Source: Bimuria novae-zelandiae CBS 107.79 (lineage: Eukaryota; Ascomycota; Dothideomycetes; Pleosporales; Didymosphaeriaceae). From it: a DNA stretch of 64,000 nucleotides. Made by a program: the position numbers and the translations under genes. Shown piece by piece: positions 35,630 through 46,679 of this stretch (within the stretch, counting starts at the first letter, position 1; each line of letters opens with the position of its first letter). The stretch is from contig ML976741.1 in assembly GCA_010015655.1 (NCBI GenBank), positions 1 to 64,000 of the forward strand. The letters run 5' to 3'. The notes under the pieces are model-generated. The model made no database searches and was not told where the DNA came from. It was given only the letters and a program-made list of their open reading frames with translations.

Positions 35630-35940
35630 AAGGCCATGCTAGATTCTAAGGCGTAGTAGAGTTATATATCCCGAAGGGCACTTGACAAAGCAGGACTTTA
35701 CGAGCATAAGAAGATAGTAACTTATGCTATTTATATTGCAAATAGACAACCCATGCTAGGCACGCTATAGATAGAATACGAGATTAAGATAACACTTAAG
35801 ATCTATAGACACTAGGAACTAATTACCCTCGATATATTAAAGGAAGCTAATTACGATATAATTTTAAAACTACCCTAGTTTAGGAAGTACAACCTAACAA
35901 TTAATTAGGAATAAAGAAAGCTATCCTTTAAGCGCTGTAA
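35630..35940 (+). pseudogene. Gypsy J aspartic protease remnant
   Basis: MLDSKA (35638-35655) stands where the active-site LDSGA is expected: Asp kept, Gly changed. It is followed by SYISRRALDKAGLYEHKK, IEYEIKITLKIY and the C-terminal NYDIILKLP.FRKYNLTIN, the latter the usual DVILGMPWLRKHNPTIDW segment. Stops are in frame. Confidence 0.7.
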
Positions 35941-36169
35941 CTATACACTATAAGCAAAGCCTACGTATTAATAGAGTATAATAGTAGATAAGAGAACTAT
36001 CTATAATATAGTCTTACAACTAAAAGTTAATAAACACGAAATTAACTTAGCAAACGCTGGCAGAAACTACTAAGTTAAGAAGCGTAAGTTAGTAGGCAAG
36101 CTAGTTCCTGCAAGGAAAAGTAAGTAACGTATAACCTACGTTATTCCTAAATAGTTTATAGAATAGAGC

Positions 36170-37020
36170 CATCTGTTTTAGGAAAAGAAAGGCAATGTAA
36201 ACCTTCCTAAGCACTAACCCTAGGACTATTAGATTGTCCTAAAAAAAAAAGGGAAAACGCCACCTTTTAGGCCACTATACGAAAAATTAGACAAAGAACT
36301 CTAGTAAGAAAAAGAGTTTATTAGAAAGAATCTTAAAAAGGGATATATATAACTATTAGAATTACTAGTAACATGTCCGTTTATGTTTATAGCGAAAAAA
36401 ATAGCGAACTAAGACCCTGTATAGATTACCAAAAACTTAATAATATTACAATTAAGAACCAATATCCACTACCAAATATTATAGAGTTACGTAATAAATT
36501 ATTAAAAGCAAAGGTCTTCTTAATTATAGATATGCACGATAGATACCACCTTATTAGAATTATAAAAGGTAAAGAATAGAAGATAGTATTTAGATCTTAT
36601 TATAGATTATTTAAGTATCTTATTATACTATTTAGACTTACAAACGCACTAGCCACCTTTTAGGTACTTATTAATTACATCCTTCAAAACTATCTTAATA
36701 TCTTTATAATTGCCTATATAAACAACGTCCTAGTCTTCTTAGAAACCTATGACGACCACGTAGAGCACGTTAAGATAGTACTTAAGGTATTTAATAGAGC
36801 ATACCTAAGGGTTAATCCTAAAAAGTGTAAGTTCTTTGTTATAGAACTTAAATTTCTAGAACATGTTATTAACACTAAAGGAATTAAGATTAGCCTAGAA
36901 AAGATTAAATATATAAAGGATTAGTTATAACTAAGAATAGCAATGAATATCTAAGAATTCTTAGAATTCTATAAATTTAACTAATAGTTTATTAAAGACT
37001 ACGCAAAGATTACAATACTA
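36170..37020 (+). pseudogene. Gypsy J reverse transcriptase remnant
   Basis: A frame still open at 36373-36579 shows ELRPCIDYQKLNNITIKNQY and PLPNIIELRNKLLKAKVF. The active site IAYINNVLVF lies at 36709-36738 (YINN for YLDD, both Asp lost by G-to-A). It continues with HVEHVKIVLKVF, KKCKFFVIELKFLEHVI and TKGIKI.LEKIKYIKD. Confidence 0.9.
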
Positions 37021-37079
37021 CTTACGAACCTTATAAGGAAAGACACACCTTTTAAATAGACAAAGAAATACAAAGAAGT

Positions 37080-37520
37080 ATTCCAAAAACTATAATAAGT
37101 ATATATAGAACTACCTATACTTATACACTTTAGGGACAATAAACTATTGCAGATCGAAACCGACGCCAGCGACCTTGCGCTAGGCGCATGTGCAAAACAG
37201 TTACGAGATAGACACTAGCACCTAATTACCTATTACTCGTGCAAACTTAACAATATAGAATCACGATACGATATCCACGATAAAGAACTCTACGCAATCG
37301 TTAGAGCACTTAAGCACTAGAGGATTTACGCATATAGCTACTCTACCCTTAAGATCTTTATGGATTATTAGAACCTCCTAAAGTTTACAACTATAAAAAA
37401 CTAACACTATAATAAGCGCGATAGGCTAAAACTACTAAATAGTATAAGTTTAAGATTATCTACGTAGCAGGAAAAGAGAATAGTTAAGCAAATACTCTTA
37501 GTTAAAGAAGTAACTTAGCT
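37080..37520 (+). pseudogene. Gypsy J RNase H remnant
   Basis: LLQIETDASDLALGACAKQL at 37147-37206 keeps the first catalytic Asp. It is followed by ITYYS.KLNNIESRYDIHDK, ELYAIVRALKH and AYSYSTLKIFMDY. Tag stops replace Trp and Gln codons. Confidence 0.85.
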
Positions 37521-37599
37521 AGAGAAAAGATTAAGACCTACTCTGCTATACTACAATATAACCTAGACAGATTTCTTAAACTAATAGCTAAACTTAACT

Positions 37600-38355
37600 A
37601 ACTCTTAGTACTTACGCAAGAAGTACCTAAAGAATAATAAATAAAAATTATACAATAATACTACAATAACCTAGTGTACAAATACCCTAGCATTAAGAAA
37701 ACAATAGAGCTTATCTAGCAAAACTATAGCTTTAAAGGCATTAAGGAAGTAGTACCAGACTCTATCCGCAAATGTATAGACTATTAATAAAACAAGCACG
37801 CAACACATCTTAAGTATAGAGAGATACAAGCTATATAAATACTAATAGCACTATAGGAAGCTATTGCTTTAGACTTTGTTACAGGACTACCTAAGTTAAA
37901 GGACCCTACAATCGGAGTAAGCTACAATGCGATACTAGTAATCGTGTGTCGATTTACTAAGTACGTGGAACTACTACTATATAAGAAAATAACTATAGCT
38001 AAGGAACTCGCATTCCTTATCCTAGATTAACTTATATAACACTATAGTATACCTAAAATAATTATTAGTAATAGAGACAAGCTCTTTATACTAAACTATT
38101 AGACAATACTTATAGCACTTATTAGAATAAAACAAAAGCTATTAATAATATACTATCTACAAATGGACAGACAAACAGAACGTATAAACTAAATATTAGA
38201 AACTTACCTACGTATCTACTATAATAACTAGAAGAATAACTAGATTTCCTTATTACTTATAATATAACTAGCGTATAATAATAAAGTATTAGTAGCAATA
38301 GAATACACACTATTTTACGCAAACCATGGACGACAACCACATCTCTTTAATTAAA
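37600..38355 (+). pseudogene. Gypsy J integrase remnant
   Basis: The zinc-finger area is near 37690-37800 and the catalytic core begins EAIALDFVTGLPKL, with Asp at 37872-37874. The second Asp is lost in PKIIISNRDKLF (Asp to Asn, near 38070). The Glu is kept in QMDRQTERIN (38178-38180). Then LAYNNKVLVAIEYTLFYANH near 38270. The reading is interrupted at ~38355 by a probable solo LTR. Confidence 0.85.
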
Positions 38356-38528
38356 TATTATCACCCAAAGTATATGTGTGCGTACCACAGCAGGAGGCGA
38401 ACTGGGTTAATTGCTATCTAGTAAAGTCAGAGTGGTTATATACATAAAGTGGAGTATCTAGAAGATTCTAGATCAGCAGGGTCACATGACTGTGTGACAA
38501 CATAGTCGAATTGTGATGTTGGCTAACA
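38356..38528 (+). repeat. Probable solo LTR inside Gypsy J
   Basis: 173 bp of normal composition in a RIP-mutated element. It begins TATTATCACCC and ends GTTGGCTAACA, with LTR-like ends and a central TATA-like segment (gttatatacataaag). It interrupts the integrase tail, which resumes with AITFVKRIKEVY. I could not find a clean 5-bp duplication, and no full copy is in the window. Confidence 0.5.
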
Positions 38529-39065
38529 GTATAGGTAGAAGTAGCAATTACCTTTGTAAAAAGAATAAAAGAAGTATACTAATATCTCTAAAGAAACTTT
38601 AAGAAAGCTTAATAGCAATCTATTTCTTACGTAAATAAGAAAAGAATAATGGCACCTTAGCTAAAAAGGGCGATAAAGTACATCTACTTACAAAAAGTCT
38701 TTAAACACAAAAAATAAAGCATAAAAAACTAGACTATATTAAAGTTAGGCCATTTTTTATTTCGGAACATTACTAGTTAACTACTAATTAGAACTATCGC
38801 TAGATGCAAAAATACACCTAGTATTTTATATAGACTAACTAGAATCCGCAGACCTAGAAACACTAGTTAAAACCACCTTCTATTACTAACTAGAGGAAGA
38901 AAACGAATTCGAAGTTAAGTAAATACTACGCTATAAGAATAAGCCACGCATGCACATTATTAAGTAGAAAGGATACCTACATAGTAAGAATATATAGGAA
39001 CTAACAGATTACCTTAGAAACTATTAGCAGATAATTAAATAGTACTATAACTCACTTATCTAGCA
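38529..39065 (+). pseudogene. Gypsy J integrase tail and chromodomain remnant
   Basis: Integrase C-terminus: ITFVKRIKEVY, KKGDKVHLLTKSL, VRPFFISE near 38550-38770. The chromodomain is at about 38890-39060: EENEFEVK.ILRYKNKPR, MHIIK.KGYLHSKNI.EL and DYLRNY..IIK.YY. Chromodomains of this kind direct chromoviruses to heterochromatin in known families. Confidence 0.8.
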
Positions 39066-39646
39066 CTTAAGGCAGGCATAGTTGTAAAATTATCTAACAA
39101 ACCTAGAGTCGAATATATGGCAGGAGAATATCCAACTAAGACATCTATAGTAGGGTAATTTATAGATTCGGCATTTACTAACTTACCCTCTATAGCCAAA
39201 TCTAAAGCTAGACACAACGTTTTCTTATGCGCACGCTCTTTAGCCTACGCTAATATTTTCTTATTTCTTAGTAAATAAGAAATTATAATAGCTAACTACT
39301 TCTTACCCTCTTTAACCTTCTTCTTATACTCCTCTCGAGTCTTATTTAAAGACGCCTAGGATATATTAACGTATAAATAGCTAAGGCGTATATACTTAGC
39401 ATACTTTAAACCTAATTTAGGTATAATGCGATACTCTTAATTTTTAGATTTATACTTAAAATAAGGGTGTTTAGCGATAAAATTAGCTTAAAAATTTTTT
39501 ATATAAATAAAGTTTATAAGTAGTAGAATTAGTAGGTATATTAGCTAACGTTACACTTTATAAGCACAAAAGCGGGGTCACGCTTATATAATAAAAGTAA
39601 AACCTAACACGTAATTCGAGGACAAATCCTAAGAGAAGGGGGATAA
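39066..39646 (+). other. 3' untranslated region of Gypsy J
   Basis: Non-coding tract between chromodomain and 3' LTR. No readable frame. It ends in a polypurine tract aagagaagggggataa next to the LTR. Confidence 0.5.
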
Positions 39647-40055
39647 TATTAAGATCTAAAATCTAAGGAGTAGGCTATGCCAGTTTTATACCTATTCCCT
39701 TATATTATTCGCTAGGAATAACTAGTTATTTGCGACTACGCCGCAGGGCGCTAAATCACGTGTCCGCTCTCTAATAAGCGCTCTCTAGGGAGCGCTCGCC
39801 AGCGAGCAGGAATACTTAAGTATATAGGAACGCAAGAATGAGCTCTCATACTTGTGTTTAACCTATTTATTAATCTATTGTTTAGATCTAAATAAGCAGT
39901 CTTGTTAATATAATTATACTATACACACCTTTAATACTAACACCCCTATTAATAAGCGTAAGCTATTAATACGCCCTTTCCCGTCCTTCTAGTACTCTTG
40001 CCCGAGAACTAACCCTAGCCCCATTTGGGACCAGCTACCCTAAGTGGGCTTAACA
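39647..40055 (+). repeat. 3' LTR of Gypsy J
   Basis: 409 bp from TATTAAGATCT (TG changed to TA) to GGGCTTAACA, with matching inverted ends. The region 39720-39850 is G+C richer. Flanked on the right by CACAC; the left partner duplication was lost with the 5' end of J. Confidence 0.9.
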
Positions 40056-41130
40056 CACACGTACGGATAGTTGCTATAGTAGGTGTCCTAGCATCGCCAT
40101 TTATCGCGTATCGCGACTATAGGGTCCTTGCCAACAGCAGTACACGCGAGGACGTCTGGCAGGTTATATAACTAATAACAAGTTATAGTAAGTCGCGGCG
40201 GAGAGCTCTAAGAGCTCTATAAGCTAAATACCCCCCTATTACGCGTCTAACTATTTTGGCCAGTTTCTAGCTCCGCTAGCGTTAAATTAAAGTCAACGTA
40301 AGTTACCTTAGCGATAGACTCCTCCTTTAACTCTTACGCGCGCTCGACAACCTGCATAAACGCGATGCCGTCGCCACGCTTAAGAGACTACGCAAGTCTC
40401 TGTCGCTTAGGTACCTGCGGTATATATATAACTGCAGTGAAATTTTTTACTACTATTTTAATAGGCGGAATGGACTATACGAGGTCTTATATAACCTCGT
40501 CTACCTAGTGCTAGAGCTCTGCGTAGAAGTATATACGTATTATTATTTTAGTGTTAAATTTTGTTCTAACTTCCTCCTTCTATAGGAACGCGCGCTAGCA
40601 GTAGGTAATATATAGCTTAACTTTGTCTTATTTTAATAGTTTAGCAAATACCCCCTAATTATAACTTTAGCTATTATTGTTAATTTCTAGCACAACTTCT
40701 AGTAGCGTTAGCGTGTTAACTTCGTCAAAAATCGACAAATCCTAGTCGTTATTATTAAATATCCCTCTATTAGGCAATTGCTCGCGCGCAAAGTTTTCTA
40801 GCGACTTAGGCCTCTAATCTAACTAAGGTTCTTTGTCCTTAGGGTAATCGTTAATATATATATTAACATCGTCGTTAACGCCGTCGCCCTTTAGTACAGG
40901 TCCTTCCTCCTCTCTAGGTCCTTCCTCCTCTATGTCTACAAATTATATAGTGCGCAGGGGTGCCCTTATTAGTAAGGCCTTTTTTTAGTGCCTTGCCCTT
41001 CCTTAGAGGGTTGCGGCTAGCGTTAAACACCTTTAGAACCTTCCTCTTTTAAGTAGTTAGCATAATAAATTTACTATAGGCTACTTACTACCTATTTACA
41101 CCTCCTAGTAAGTTAATATTTCTCTATTAC
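40056..41130 (-). pseudogene. Unrecognised RIP-decayed gene
   Basis: On the minus strand a long reading is possible in essentially one frame (with a frame change near 40930) if the many TAG codons are taken as mutated Gln/Trp. It shows an acidic segment (IEEEGPREEEGP near 40900), then VNTLTLLEVVLEINNN, then IYIPQVPKRQRLA near 40400, and near the end KDPIVAIRDKWRCQDTYYSN with YVCV. The WxC...NYxxxC spacing resembles short Cys motifs in repeated fungal hypothetical proteins. It is cut at its 3' end by Gypsy J at 40055. Its RIP load shows it belonged to a repeated family. I do not know its function. Confidence 0.45.
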
Positions 41131-41188
41131 ATCGTCTCTTATACAAATTTTTTATATACGGCGATAAAGGCGGGGAAGCGATTACCTA

Positions 41189-41974
41189 ACGAGCGTGCAG
41201 CCACTCAGAAACTTGCCCCCAGTGGGGTCGGTACGGTCTTTTGCAAAGCATAATACCGTGCCTTGGCAGTCAGTGCAACACATCAGTCAATGCAACACCC
41301 CACCATGCAACGTACCAACTTTGACGCGCCGCATCTCTACCAATATGGATCCAATCAAGGCAGCAATTATAGCAATCGAATTGCAAGAGCTAGGAGAATC
41401 TTTTTTATATAGAAAAATTGCAAAAGAATATAGTGTTATACTTTCTATATTAACGTGTTAACTACGGCGTCACGTAGGCGCGTGCAGATACTAACTCTAA
41501 ACGTTAAAATTTTAGCCTATAACAAGAATTAGAGCTTCTATAATATATTAAATATCTTACTAAACCTAGCCTTCCTCCTATACGGTAAATAATATAAAGC
41601 TTTGCCTTTACTATAGCTAAAAAGGAGGTTAGCTTATTATAGGTTAATCACTTTATAAGGCGCTACGCGAAATTATTAATATTATAATAGATAGCTAGTA
41701 TTAATAGTAATTACTATAAAGCTAATTTCCTAGCTAAATATAAGCACTACTTTTAGCTTCTATAGCAAAAGAGTGGGCAGTATCAGATCGAGACTTAGCA
41801 TATATACAATATAGACAAAAAAGGCTGCCTGCTCGGCATCACCTCCTGCTTAAAGAGGATCTTTAATAGGCCTTTGTACGAGAGCAACGCAGTAAGGCAA
41901 GCTATGCAGGATGGCTTTCGTGAATGGATATTAATTATCGCTTGTATATGCGCCGACGAATCTGCCCTAGATTT
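41189..41974 (+). pseudogene. Pogo-type transposon K, segment 1 (transposase N-terminal half)
   Basis: The transposase ATG is at 41345: MDPIKAAIIAIELQELGESF, then YRKIAKEYSV, the psq-type helix-turn-helix of pogo transposases. The first ~250 bp are of normal composition; RIP damage begins sharply near 41440. Later landmarks: HYF.LL.QKS, HIYNIDKKGCLLGIT (first catalytic Asp at 41814-41816), QAMQDGFREWILIIACICAD. Interrupted at 41974 by Copia L, continuing at 53258. The left end may be at the TA of 41187-41188, but the inverted repeat cannot be confirmed because the right end is lost. Confidence 0.85.
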
Positions 41975-42106
41975 TGTGAGGAAGGGAAGAGCTGCGTTTC
42001 TTTCTCTATGGTAGAAATAACCTACACATATATATACGTTGGATCCAGCCAAGAGTCTAGGCATGGAACCTGATAGAATCAAAGCTAATAGAATTATACC
42101 GTAACA
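41975..42106 (-). repeat. 3' LTR of Copia L
   Basis: 132 bp, partner of 53126-53257, with few differences. A minus-strand 111-codon frame at 41795-42130 crosses it by chance. Confidence 0.95.
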
Positions 42107-44400
42107 CACCCCCCCAGCTATAGTAGACAATAAAGCTAACTTCTTAAGATATTAATCTAAGTCTCTCTATATAGTTGCACCCTCCTAATCTTCCTAATAC
42201 TAGGTAGAAAAGTTATTAGGTTCTAGTACGTTGTTATTATTAGTAGATAGTCCCTTTAGCTGCTCTAAAATATCTATAAGGCCTAGCTATTTAACAAAGT
42301 TGCTATATTTTTGTTAAACTAGTGTTTTTATAAGACTATTAGTAGGTATTTAATTTATTAACTTTTAATTAATCTATAGCTTCCTAGCATCTACTTCCTA
42401 TTATAGCTATATTTAATAGGTATTAATATATCTTAGCTTTATATAAAGCCTATCTTTAGCCTTGTTAATAATCCCTATAGTTTACTAATTATTATAGTAT
42501 AAGATAGGCAAGACCTCTAGCTAAAAGCGTACGTAATAAAATATTTTATTTTACTATTCTATCTTACTCCTAGTAGTTAATAGAGTAAGCAACTTAGCCT
42601 TAGTAGTTAATTTTATAACTAAGCGCTATAAGGTCGACTTCTTATTAATTAGCAGTCTATATAGCTTAAATAAGTAGTTTTATAAGCTTTAACGCGTATT
42701 AGGATTGTTAGTATATGCTGCGTTAGATGCTCTATAGAATAGTGGCTCTATTCCAGCTCTAGGATTATCCTTAGGCATCTTATAGAGATATGTCGTGTTC
42801 TCTATACCTAGCCGTAAGGCTTTAATAGCTAGATGCTTTGTGCTAACTAGATATCGCTATACATGTTTAGCAGCGTTTAAATGTTTCTGCCCTAGATTCT
42901 ATAGGTGTCGTGCTAGTACTAAGTATACGCAAGCGACGTTAGGCTGTGTAAATATTAAGATATAGGCTAGTAACCCTACTAGTTACTAATAAGTATAAGT
43001 ACGTTAAGAATTTGGTTCCTTAGTGCTTAGAGCTAGATAATTATTAACTAGCGGCACGGCTAAATAGATCTTATAATTTTATATAAGGTTAAACTTTGTT
43101 ACAATCTTATTAATAAATTTTTTTAAATTAGCTAGATTTTCCCTTTTAACTAATCCTTTATAATTTATATACCTAGGAACTACCTTAGTTATCCTAGGCA
43201 GCGTACCTCGTACGTAGTTTATAGACTTTATTTAAACTAACTATAATACTCTAGGTTATCTAGGTGTACTAGGACTATAATATTATTAATATAAAAGATA
43301 ATAATTAAGCTCTTATTAGTAAATAAGTAGGATACTTCTTTAACTAGCTTTAGTCCTAGCTTAACTAGAGTACTCTTTAAGTGCTTATACTAAAGAAGTA
43401 AAGTATTACGTAGGCCGTAGAGTATGCGCTTAAGCTCTAGTAGCTTACTAAGTTAATCCGTAAATCTATTAGGCGTGCATATATAGATTAGACGATTAAG
43501 GTAAGCGTTTAGAAAGGTATTTAAAACATTATACTAATAGGCATGCAGCCTAAAGGCAGCTAATAGAGTAATTAGGAAGCAGAATACGTATACTACTAGT
43601 ATTACTGCGTAGGTGTCTCCCTAGTCTTCCTATAGGTCTCCTCTAACTACTAGTTACGCCTTAAACTTATAAAGGAAGATATCTTAATTAAACTTATATA
43701 TAAATACTTATATAAGTAGTAGTACGTCGTTTTGCATAGTTGCTTAAGTAGCTATAGTCCTGTTAAAACACCCCTTGCTATTACAACTGTTAAGCTCTAC
43801 GCTTGTAGCTGTACGAAACTCTACGCTAAATAGGTGCTTCTCTAGATCCTTCCCTAGATCCTTCCATCGCTTTAGAGGAGGCGGCAGCTAATCGCGATGT
43901 AGCCTAGTTCTAGAAAGCTCACTAAGTAGCTTCTCTGGCGCGGATGGGTTGACAGCCGCAGCGAACGTAGCAAAGTAGTCTCTAGGTATCCTGCTATTTC
44001 TGCGCCTGCTACTCGATATAATATACCTAGTATTAATATTACTACTACTTTTGTCTTATCTGCGCGCGTTATTTAAATATTAATCTAGTGTTTTATTTCC
44101 TTCTGCTAGTAGTTGCTAGCTATAAGGAAGCTTAACTTTATTATCTACTATCTAATTAGACTATTAATTACTAGCTAATATCTAATTATTATTTAATATA
44201 GTACTAGGCTATAGCGTATCTTCTAATATTAAAAGTTCGCGCTACTTAAATAACTTAGCTTTTATTACTTTTATTATTTACTACTAGCGTATTACCTTAC
44301 CTAAAAGCTACGCCTTAGCGCTATTTTTATTTTTTAAAATTAATATATTTATTTGCGTATTATTCTAAGATATAATAAGTAGCTAGTTAATTTCTAGATC
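42107..44400 (-). pseudogene. Copia L reverse transcriptase/RNase H remnant
   Basis: RT active site at 43282-43293 reads YINN in the context IIIFYINNIIVLVHLDN: both Asp lost. RNase H and the tail lie toward 42150-42800. TAG/TAA stops are dense. The hinge region near 44050-44350 is the most TpA-rich. Confidence 0.75.
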
Positions 44401-45870
44401 CTCTAGCTTGTTTAACTCCATAATATCTAGTACTATTACTACTTTGCGTAGCGTCTCCTTCTTAGCATACACCTTATTAGTAGTGTATAGCTTTAATGGA
44501 ATAAGGACCACATCTCTAGTCCTAATAACTTTGCCTAGTGTTGGCATCTAAATGCGATAGATATTCGTCGAATTATATCTAACTAGGTGTCCTATTAAAG
44601 CACGAGATTCTAGCTTCTCTCCGCGCTTTACCTACTAATTAAGGACGTACGCACGTGCTCCTATAATACTAAAATAAGCTACTAATAGCTTTATACCTTT
44701 AATAATCTAATAGGGCGTTTGCTAATTAAGCTATTTAGTAGGTATATAATTAAATAGATAAATAGCTACTATAACGTATTTATTTAATAGCTCCTTTAAT
44801 AAGTTTACTTTAAGCCTAATAGCTCTTGCATAAATAATAATTTAATAGCCAGCTTTCTTTATTAAACTATTTTGCTCTTTTGTATACTTTATATATAGTT
44901 TAACTATAATCCCTAGATCTTTAAAAACACTAAGTAGCTTAGAATAACTTTATTTACTATTAAGTTGTACGATAGCTACATGCGCGCGAAATTAACGCTA
45001 TAGTTTAGCTAGTAGTCTTTAAGCTACGTATTAAAGTGTTATAATGCTTTTATTAGATAGATAACAAGCTTCGTGCTACTTATTATACTAATTAATAGCA
45101 TAGAATAGCTATAAATCTTTATTATAGCAGCGCTTAGTACGCTCCCTTAGCTATATAAGGTTTATTTCTAATAAATAGAATAGACGCTTTACTAGCTCAC
45201 GTAGAGCTCTCCTGCTTATAAACTTGTGTAGCTTAGTCTCTATATAGACCTTACAGTCTATCTACATTGGCGCATAATCTAGTTGCTTACTAAGCTGTAT
45301 TCTATTAACGCTTTCTAGCAGATAAGCAATTGCCTTTTAATTTGCATAGCTAAATACTTTATAAGCTTTTATCGCGCTTACGCTTAGTGGCTTCCTACTA
45401 GTGTAGGATAGCCTAGGTTAGTACTTAGTTACGTGGAGTTCTAGTAGCAGTTGATTGTTATAATCTAAGTTTATTAGCTAGTAACTACTATTATATTTAA
45501 GCTAGTATATCACGTTTAATAGCTCTTATTAATATAGGTAATTTTAGCTAGAGTTAAATTTAATTCTTAGGCTCCTGCATTAAGATAGACTAATAATACT
45601 TATAAAGAACTTAGGTATATATGCAACGTACGTTAGTTAAATTATCTTAACTCAAGAAGGCGTATTAATCTTAAATAAGATTTCTCACTATTTCTATATA
45701 AGTATTAGCTGGCTACTAGCGTACGCGCTTTCTCTTAGCTTAGTATTAGAGATCTTCTTCTAGTTATAGGCTTTTATATTAGTAACATGCGTATTCGAGT
45801 CAGGGTTAAGAATTTATTTATTTAATAGTAGAGCTTAAAGTATTAGCTTGTTAATAGTAGCGATCTAAAG
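44400..45870 (-). pseudogene. Copia L integrase and protease remnant
   Basis: The integrase C-terminus EKLESRALIGHLVRYN.TNIY and GKVIRTRDVVLI lies at about 44480-44640, closely paralleling element F. The protease motif NPDSNTHVTNIKAYN is at about 45770-45815, the counterpart of F's DPGSNTH. The core between is too mutated to locate the catalytic residues with confidence. Confidence 0.65.
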
Positions 45871-46157
45871 TACACTATACTAAGATAATATAGCTAGCTA
45901 CTAGCTATTATTAAAATTAGTAACTCTTTCTAATTTAATAGGTGCCTTATTATTGCTTTTAGCTAGCCTGTTCTCTATATTCTAAAGAACCTTTACTATA
46001 GGTAACTAATTAGCTCTAAGCTTCTAGAACTTCTTTTTAACGTTTTTATTTAGCTACTAATTAGCGAGTCGTAAAGCTATATTAACGTAGTAGTAATTAT
46101 TAAATCTATACTTTTTACTATATAGGTAGGTTAGTATCTTCTTCTAGCATTTATGCT
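45870..46157 (-). pseudogene. Copia L gag remnant, 3' part
   Basis: Short stretch of decayed gag between the protease and M's insertion site (ATGCT). No motif readable; assigned by position. Confidence 0.4.
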
Positions 46158-46400
46158 TGTTGGCTTCAAACCTGCGCAACACTGCTACGGCTTTCACCGC
46201 CATGTAGTTTGCCTGCGGTTTATTGCGCAGTTTGCCTGTGGTTTATTACGCTAGTCCTAATTAGGCTAGCAAGGGACAAACCACGCTTAATAAATACTTC
46301 TTATAATAGCCCACTATAATAGATCTGCAATTAAGAATTAAATTAATACCACATCGTTGCAACGAAGTCTTTGATCCAACAGCCTATTGCTATATTAACA
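46158..46400 (+). repeat. 5' LTR of Copia M
   Basis: 243 bp. It contains a partial internal duplication, GTAGTTTGCCTG followed 24 bp on by GCAGTTTGCCTG. It ends TATTAACA for TATCAACA. Confidence 0.95.
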
Positions 46401-46670
46401 CTGATCAGTGGTTGCTACACCACAGATTGGCAAGATATACTGTGTACAGGGAATCTCAGCGCACGTTTTAGGCTGAGTATTCTGGCGATAGAAGCGGTTA
46501 GCGCATACCTCCTCCCCTACTAAGGCCCAGGATATAGCATCGCTAGTGCGAAGTACAGGTACGACAAGCTTACTGCTATCCTGTATCAGGATTAGCGGCG
46601 CCTCGTATTTAAAGGATCTCTCCGCCTGGATTGTCCCTACCAAGGCTTAGTTCGGAAGGAGATTTGCGTT
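46401..46670 (+). promoter_or_regulatory. Leader and primer-binding site of Copia M
   Basis: Starts CTGATCAGTGGTTGC directly after the LTR, the same as in B. The next ~250 bp keep normal composition before RIP damage begins near 46680. The minus-strand 82-codon frame here (46395-46643) is antisense to the leader. Confidence 0.55.
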
Positions 46671-46679
46671 AACTACGCT

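Larger units (their letters stand above)
33368..40055 (+). mobile_element. Gypsy chromovirus element J (5' LTR truncated)
   Basis: Plus-strand Ty3/Gypsy with gag, protease, RT, RNase H, integrase and chromodomain in standard order and a full 409-bp 3' LTR (TGTTAAG-type start, CTTAACA end). The 5' LTR survives only as 33368-33498 because D inserted in it. It is strongly RIP-mutated but followable. Confidence 0.92.

Noticed and set aside
39925..40055. Apparent second copy of a Gypsy leader, suggesting a tandem element
   Set aside because: The match to 33368-33498 is explained better as the shared end of J's two LTRs: the 3' LTR has matching TGTTAAG/CTTAACA ends at 39647 and 40055.
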